A stretch of DNA of 26,483 nt, taken from contig CALKYI010000116.1 in the NCBI GenBank assembly GCA_938003665.1, forward strand, positions 1-26,483. Reading direction: 5' to 3'. This DNA is from an uncultured Flavobacteriales bacterium (lineage in GTDB: Bacteria; Bacteroidota; Bacteroidia; Flavobacteriales_D; Sanyastnellaceae). Shown in pieces: positions 22,522 to 26,483 of this stretch (the stretch's first letter is position 1; each line of letters begins with the position of its first letter). The notes under the pieces are model-generated. The model was not told the DNA's origin, searched no databases, and worked only from the letters and a program-made list of their open reading frames with translations. The position numbers and the translations under genes were made by a program.

Positions 22522-23843
22522 GCGTTGAGGTGGGATTTTACTGAGGCGACGTACGCAGACCAAGCCGCTGATTTTGTTGGATTCGAGTAGACCCTTTGGG
22601 CGCTGCGTTTTCCTTTCCAATCGAGGTACAGGCCGTACCACCAGCCGGCGAATCGGCTTCCGATGAGATTGAATACGTAGGCCGCAACAACCGGCCATCC
22701 GCCCCATTCTCCGGATGCGAGGCGTGCCAACGGCCACGCGAGGATGAACAGGTAAATGGGAAACAGGAACATGCCGGCAGAGACCTTAAAGGTGCTCGTG
22801 AAGCACGGATCTTTGACCCGCTTGTCGGCTTGGGCGCCGACGAATTTGGAGAACGGGTACGCACATGCTCCACCGATTGCTGCGATCGGCGCTAGCGGCC
22901 AGAGCCACCAGGGAGCGCGACGCAACTGCTCGGGGCCGTGTCCGAGGTCTTCGGGCCGAGCATCTGCAAAGACACCGGCAGCCGCCGCTTCAGCATGGGC
23001 TTGTCGAATGGATTCGAGCGCTTCCTCCCCAAACGACTGAAATCCACGGATTTCGTCGCGGGTGGCGATCCAATCTTCTGTTTCCGTCGTTCGCATGGCC
23101 TGCACGTATGGAAGCAAGACCTCGTAATGCGATTCGGGCTGGATGTTGACGAGCAATTCGTCCATGGCATCCTTCAGCCGTTCGAGAAGTCGCCCGGGTG
23201 GGATTTCGCCTGTGGCAGGGTCGATGAGGTCTTCAAACGGGACGGGCTCACCGATTCGGTAGCTCAGTCGCCGCCGCAGGTCGGTCATCTGCTCATAATC
23301 AATGCCGACGGGCACCAATTTCAAGCGCTTCATTTCCGGATTCAATTTGAGCGCGCTGTTGACCATGTCCACCACGCCTCGGCGCAACGGACGGAGGGTT
23401 TTAACCGCTCGGTGATTGCCTTCCGGGAAAAGGCCGACCGTGGCTCCAATGTTCAAACGTTCCGCACAGATTTCGAAGATCCGTTGGTTGCGTTCGCGCG
23501 CGTCCGAGAGCTTGTCCCGCTGCCGGTAAATCGGCATTTGATTGAAGGCAAACAGCAAGGCGCGCACCGTCTTTTGGTAAAACACATCCGCTCGGGTCAG
23601 GAAGTGGATCTGGTTCGGGCTCAGCATCGCACTCTGGACGATGGCATCCATCAACCCGTTCTGGTGGTTGCCGACGATGATCGTCGGCTCATGCGGATCA
23701 GGGAGGTTGTCCAGCCCCTCTACGCGTTCAATGCGGTGGAATCGGTTGACGCCCGATTGGACCAAGTGAACGGCCGTCCCGTAACCAAAATGACGCCGCT
23801 GGATGGGCGGTTCCACAAACGATCTGTCTCTCTTTTTCGCCAC
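22518..23843 (-). CDS. PlsC-like glycerolipid acyltransferase with a C-terminal membrane region
   Basis: 441 residues from a GTG at 23841-23843 (VAKKRDRSFVEPP), 12 bp after the pheT stop. The N-terminal LPLAT domain has GNHQNGLMDAIVQ for motif I, with H-x5-D spacing instead of the usual H-x4-D. It also has PIYRQRDKLSDARERN (motif II-like), LFPEGNHRAVKTLRPLRRGV for the FPEG motif, and LVPVGIDYE for motif IV. A long helical region follows, then two or three hydrophobic segments (about 320-405). It probably acylates lysophosphatidate or a related lipid at the inner membrane. Length and the extra membrane part set it apart from a standard 240-residue PlsC. Cotranscribed with pheT upstream and the VOC gene downstream. 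Confidence 0.85.
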   Translation of the reverse strand: MAKKRDRSFVEPPIQRRHFGYGTAVHLVQSGVNRFHRIERVEGLDNLPDPHEPTIIVGNHQNGLMDAIVQSAMLSPNQIHFLTRADVFYQKTVRALLFAFNQMPIYRQRDKLSDARERNQRIFEICAERLNIGATVGLFPEGNHRAVKTLRPLRRGVVDMVNSALKLNPEMKRLKLVPVGIDYEQMTDLRRRLSYRIGEPVPFEDLIDPATGEIPPGRLLERLKDAMDELLVNIQPESHYEVLLPYVQAMRTTETEDWIATRDEIRGFQSFGEEALESIRQAHAEAAAAGVFADARPEDLGHGPEQLRRAPWWLWPLAPIAAIGGACAYPFSKFVGAQADKRVKDPCFTSTFKVSAGMFLFPIYLFILAWPLARLASGEWGGWPVVAAYVFNLIGSRFAGWWYGLYLDWKGKRSAQRVYSNPTKSAAWSAYVASVKSHLNA

Positions 23844-23855
23844 GTTGGATGGGTG

Positions 23856-26348
23856 TTAATCTCGAAGTTGGGCGCCGGTTGCTTGGACGATGCCATCGAG
23901 AATGCGTTGAACGCTTTGCTCGATGCGTTTCTCATTCAGCGTTTTTTCCTCATCCTGCAAGACCAAGGAAACCGCATACGAAACGTGGCCCGGCTCGAGG
24001 TTTTTGCCCTCGTACACATCGAACAAGCCGACGCGCTTGAGCAGTTTCTTCTCTGCTTTCATGGCGGCATCGCGGACGGCCCCGAACGGAGTGCCTTCTT
24101 TGAGAATCAGGGAGAGGTCTCGGCGCACCGAAGGGAACTTGGCGAGTTCTTTGGCCTTAACACGCGACCGGCCGGAGATTTTGGTCAGTGGCTTTACGGC
24201 CAAGTCGGCCCAGAAGACGTCCTGCTTCACCCCGTGGCTGCGAGCCACTGAGGAGCGAACCTTGCCCATGCGACCAATGACCTGCCCCTGGCAACTCAGT
24301 TCGACGCCTTCACTGATCAAAGAAGATTGGAAAGGGGAATCTTTCACTGCACTTGGCGAAATACCGAGCGAAGCGAGCAGGTTGTAGACCTCATTTTTCA
24401 GTGCATACGCATCAATTCCACCCGAGGCATTGTTCCAGTTTTCAGGGGCTGCCGCGCCGGTCATGAAGAGTGCGAGGCGCTCGGTTTCCTCGTAGCGCTG
24501 AGCGGCGTTCTCGGATGCGGAATCGGCGTTCTGGCGGTGCTGGTACACCTTTCCCAGTTCGAATAGCCGGAGGTCGGGGCGCTGGTGATTTGTGTTGCGA
24601 ACCACCGCTTCAAGTCCTTGGAAAAGCAGGGATTGGCGCATGACCCCCAAGTCTGAACTGAGCGGGTTCATGAGGGCGATTTGCCTGGAAAGATCCCAGC
24701 CATCCGCGCCGCCTTGGCCAAGGTCCTGCGTGTAGCTCGCCCGTGTCATGCTGTTGTTCATCATTTCTTGAAAGCCACGGCTGACCAAGAAATTGGACGT
24801 TTGCAAGCGGAATGCTTCGGCGGGCACGCCGGCTTGGTGGGCGGCGGTAGACACCAGCCGTTCGGGCATTGGAATCTTATCGAATCCATAGATGCGCAGG
24901 ATTTCTTCGACGACATCTGCCGGTCGGGTTACGTCGTGCCGATATGCGGGAACGTTCACAACGAGGGCGGTTCCATTATCGCTGGATAAAGCGATGTCCA
25001 GGTCTATGAGGATGGCGTGAACCGTGTCTTGGTCCAATGGAATTCCGATCAATTGATGCAGCTGCGCCCATTCCAAGGTGATGGTCTGTCCTGCCGGCAA
25101 ATCGCCAGCATTGGCTTCGTGCAGGGCAGTGGCTGTGCCACCGGCCCATTCGGTAATCAGCGCCGCTGCTCGGGCGAGGGCTGTTTCGACCATCGCTGGA
25201 TCAACGCCCCGCTCAAAGCGGAATGAAGCATCGGTGGACAAGCCGTGGCGCTTGGCCATTTTGCGGGTCACTACCGGGTGGAAATACGCCGATTCGAGGA
25301 AAACCCGTGTGGTCGACTCGGATACCCCGCTCGTGTCACCTCCGAACACACCGGCTAAGCACATGGGCTTTGTGGCGTCGGCAATGACTTGGTCGTCGGC
25401 GTGCAAGGTGCGTTCCTCTCCGTCGAGCGTTGTCAACTTTTCGCCAGCACGTGGGTTCCGAACCACGACGGCATTGCCCTCGATGGCATCCGCGTCAAAA
25501 GCGTGCAAGGGCTGGCCCAATTCGTGCAAAACGTAATTGGTGGCATCCACAACGTTGTTTTGGGGGTTCACCCCGATGGCCCTCAGCCGCTGTTGGATGG
25601 CATCCGGAGATGGTCCAACACGAACGCCTTCAATCACTAGACCCAAGTACCGGGGGCAACCGTCGCCCGATTCAATGGACAAGTCGATGGGTCCTTTGGC
25701 AGCAGGGAGCGGCGCTGTGGCAGGCGCATTGACGGCGCCAACGGCCTCTTGAATTCCTTCCACGGTCCCATTGAGCAGGCCTGCCCGGAGGTCCCGAGCG
25801 ACGCCATAATGGCTCATGCCGTCGGTTCGGTTGGGGGTCAGGCCAATTTCCATTACCGCATCGGATTCCAAGTTGTAAACTGAAGCCACGGGCGTTCCCG
25901 GGGTCCACTTTTCATCCAACTCGATAATACCGGCGTGGGATTGGCCGACGCCAATCTCGTCCTCGGCGCAGATCATGCCCATGCTCACTTCGCCGCGGAT
26001 TTTTCCTTTTTTAATTTTGAAAGACTCGCCATTGACGGGATGCAATTCAGCACCCACGGTGGCGACGACGACGCGCAGTCCCTGTCGGGCATTTTTGGCT
26101 CCGCACACAATGGCGAGTGGCTCGTCTTCTCCGACGTTGACTTCGCACACCTGAAGTCGGTCCGCATTTGGATGGGGTCCGCACGCCGTGATTTCACCGA
26201 CGACCAGTCCCTTCAATCCGCCGGGAATGCTTTCGACTGACTCGACGCCTTCCACTTCCAATCCTGTCGCAGTGAGTACGGCTGCTGCATCTTCCACTGA
26301 AGTGGCGGTCGGAAGCAGTTCGGTGAGCCAGTTGAACGAGATTTTCAT
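23856..26348 (-). CDS. pheT: Phenylalanine--tRNA ligase, beta subunit
   Basis: 830 residues from the ATG at 26346-26348, normal for bacterial PheT. The order of parts is the N-terminal MKISFNWLTELL; a tRNA-binding OB domain (about 40-150; GPHPNADRLQVCEVNVG, VCGAKNARQG, GMICAEDEIGVG); B3/B4 editing and B5 regions (GLTPNRTDGMSHYGVARDL, VVDATNYVLHELGQPLHAFDAD, HDVTRPADVVEEILRIYGFDKIP); a catalytic-like core (RGFQEMMNNSM, LFELGKVY); and a C-terminal FDX-ACB anticodon-binding domain (KFPSVRRDLSLILKE, LFDVYEGK). It forms an alpha2-beta2 enzyme with PheS, which is not in the window. Its promoter -7 box lies 20 nt upstream. Confidence 0.97.
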   Translation of the reverse strand: MKISFNWLTELLPTATSVEDAAAVLTATGLEVEGVESVESIPGGLKGLVVGEITACGPHPNADRLQVCEVNVGEDEPLAIVCGAKNARQGLRVVVATVGAELHPVNGESFKIKKGKIRGEVSMGMICAEDEIGVGQSHAGIIELDEKWTPGTPVASVYNLESDAVMEIGLTPNRTDGMSHYGVARDLRAGLLNGTVEGIQEAVGAVNAPATAPLPAAKGPIDLSIESGDGCPRYLGLVIEGVRVGPSPDAIQQRLRAIGVNPQNNVVDATNYVLHELGQPLHAFDADAIEGNAVVVRNPRAGEKLTTLDGEERTLHADDQVIADATKPMCLAGVFGGDTSGVSESTTRVFLESAYFHPVVTRKMAKRHGLSTDASFRFERGVDPAMVETALARAAALITEWAGGTATALHEANAGDLPAGQTITLEWAQLHQLIGIPLDQDTVHAILIDLDIALSSDNGTALVVNVPAYRHDVTRPADVVEEILRIYGFDKIPMPERLVSTAAHQAGVPAEAFRLQTSNFLVSRGFQEMMNNSMTRASYTQDLGQGGADGWDLSRQIALMNPLSSDLGVMRQSLLFQGLEAVVRNTNHQRPDLRLFELGKVYQHRQNADSASENAAQRYEETERLALFMTGAAAPENWNNASGGIDAYALKNEVYNLLASLGISPSAVKDSPFQSSLISEGVELSCQGQVIGRMGKVRSSVARSHGVKQDVFWADLAVKPLTKISGRSRVKAKELAKFPSVRRDLSLILKEGTPFGAVRDAAMKAEKKLLKRVGLFDVYEGKNLEPGHVSYAVSLVLQDEEKTLNEKRIEQSVQRILDGIVQATGAQLRD

Positions 26349-26368
26349 CGGTACAGATTTGGTATGCA

Positions 26369-26376
26369 CAAAGTTA
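26369..26376 (-). promoter_or_regulatory. pheT promoter -7 element
   Basis: The minus strand reads TAACTTTG, a perfect TAnnTTTG, with 20 nt to the pheT ATG. No -33 TTTG is visible. This is the same box and nearly the same spacing as accB. Confidence 0.55.
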
Positions 26377-26483
26377 GCAGGAGCGGCTGTGCTGAACATG
26401 GCATTGCCCTTTCTTTTGACGGAATCCGGCGTGAAAGTATTTGGGCAAATAAGAAAGTTGAGTACCTACGCAGTCCAGAACAT
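26377..26483. other. Intergenic right edge, no gene seen
   Basis: About 107 bp upstream of pheT with no supported coding region. The final three bases are an ATG on the minus strand, but that frame stops after five codons. No tRNA-like fold or strong hairpin is visible. A neighbouring gene may begin beyond the edge. Confidence 0.5.

Noticed and set aside
22938..24251. 437-codon plus-strand open frame over the acyltransferase and pheT
   Set aside because: It is antisense to two recognised genes; no family features.
26463..26483. ATG at the right edge on the minus strand as a gene start
   Set aside because: The frame meets a stop after five codons.
1..26483. Defence system, prophage, integron or CRISPR in the window
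   Set aside because: Every gene of any size fits a core metabolic, envelope or regulatory family; there is no integrase, transposase, repeat-spacer pattern or flanking direct repeats.

Overview
The window is a dense stretch of chromosome from a Bacteroidota bacterium, most likely Flavobacteriales or a close relative, although it is richer in G+C than typical flavobacteria. Four things support this. One gene encodes a protein with a type IX secretion / gliding-motility C-terminal sorting domain. Another encodes a CarboxypepD_reg-like + DUF5686 outer-membrane protein. The gene order pdxA-yceD-rpmF-fabH-accB-accC is of a kind I associate with this phylum. Eight genes have a perfect TAnnTTTG, the Bacteroidota sigma-factor -7 element, just upstream of their starts, while Shine-Dalgarno motifs are mostly absent. 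I see no tRNA, rRNA, CRISPR array, insertion sequence, phage gene or other sign of recent transfer. No gene-free stretch exceeds about 180 bp.

Layout. (1) 1-4596, minus strand: pdxA (vitamin B6), yceD/DUF177, rpmF (L32), fabH, accB and accC (the last cut by the window edge), a ribosome and fatty-acid-initiation cluster. A strong intrinsic terminator lies between rpmF and fabH. (2) 4647-7920, plus strand: a secreted T9SS type-B substrate with fibronectin-III-like repeats, then riboflavin synthase one base downstream. (3) 7898-12952, minus strand: kdsD, tatC, the DUF5686 gene and lptB, tightly packed as an envelope-biogenesis operon (Kdo precursor, Tat export, outer-membrane protein, LPS export ATPase). 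lptB overlaps ribE tail to tail by 23 bp. (4) 13092-15290, plus strand: recQ, whose product has a degenerate zinc-binding module. (5) 15296-18916, minus strand: a very large protein (signal peptide, degenerate metallopeptidase-like region, beta-propeller, C-terminal outer-membrane barrel) followed by a half-size TauE/SafE-type transporter. (6) 18938-19621, plus strand: a metallo-beta-lactamase-fold hydrolase, divergent from the large protein with only 21 bp between the starts. (7) 19618-26348, minus strand: pheT, an acyltransferase, a tandem VOC-domain protein, and an OmpR-type response regulator with its histidine kinase.

The region is largely core metabolism and envelope biology. I did not find a clearly new system such as a defence island or novel mobile element. 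The observations most worth following are the large propeller/barrel protein with a lost HExxH site, the tandem VOC protein that appears to keep one split metal site, the degenerate zinc motif of RecQ, the possible leaderless transcripts implied by promoter positions, and the start correction this suggests for yceD.
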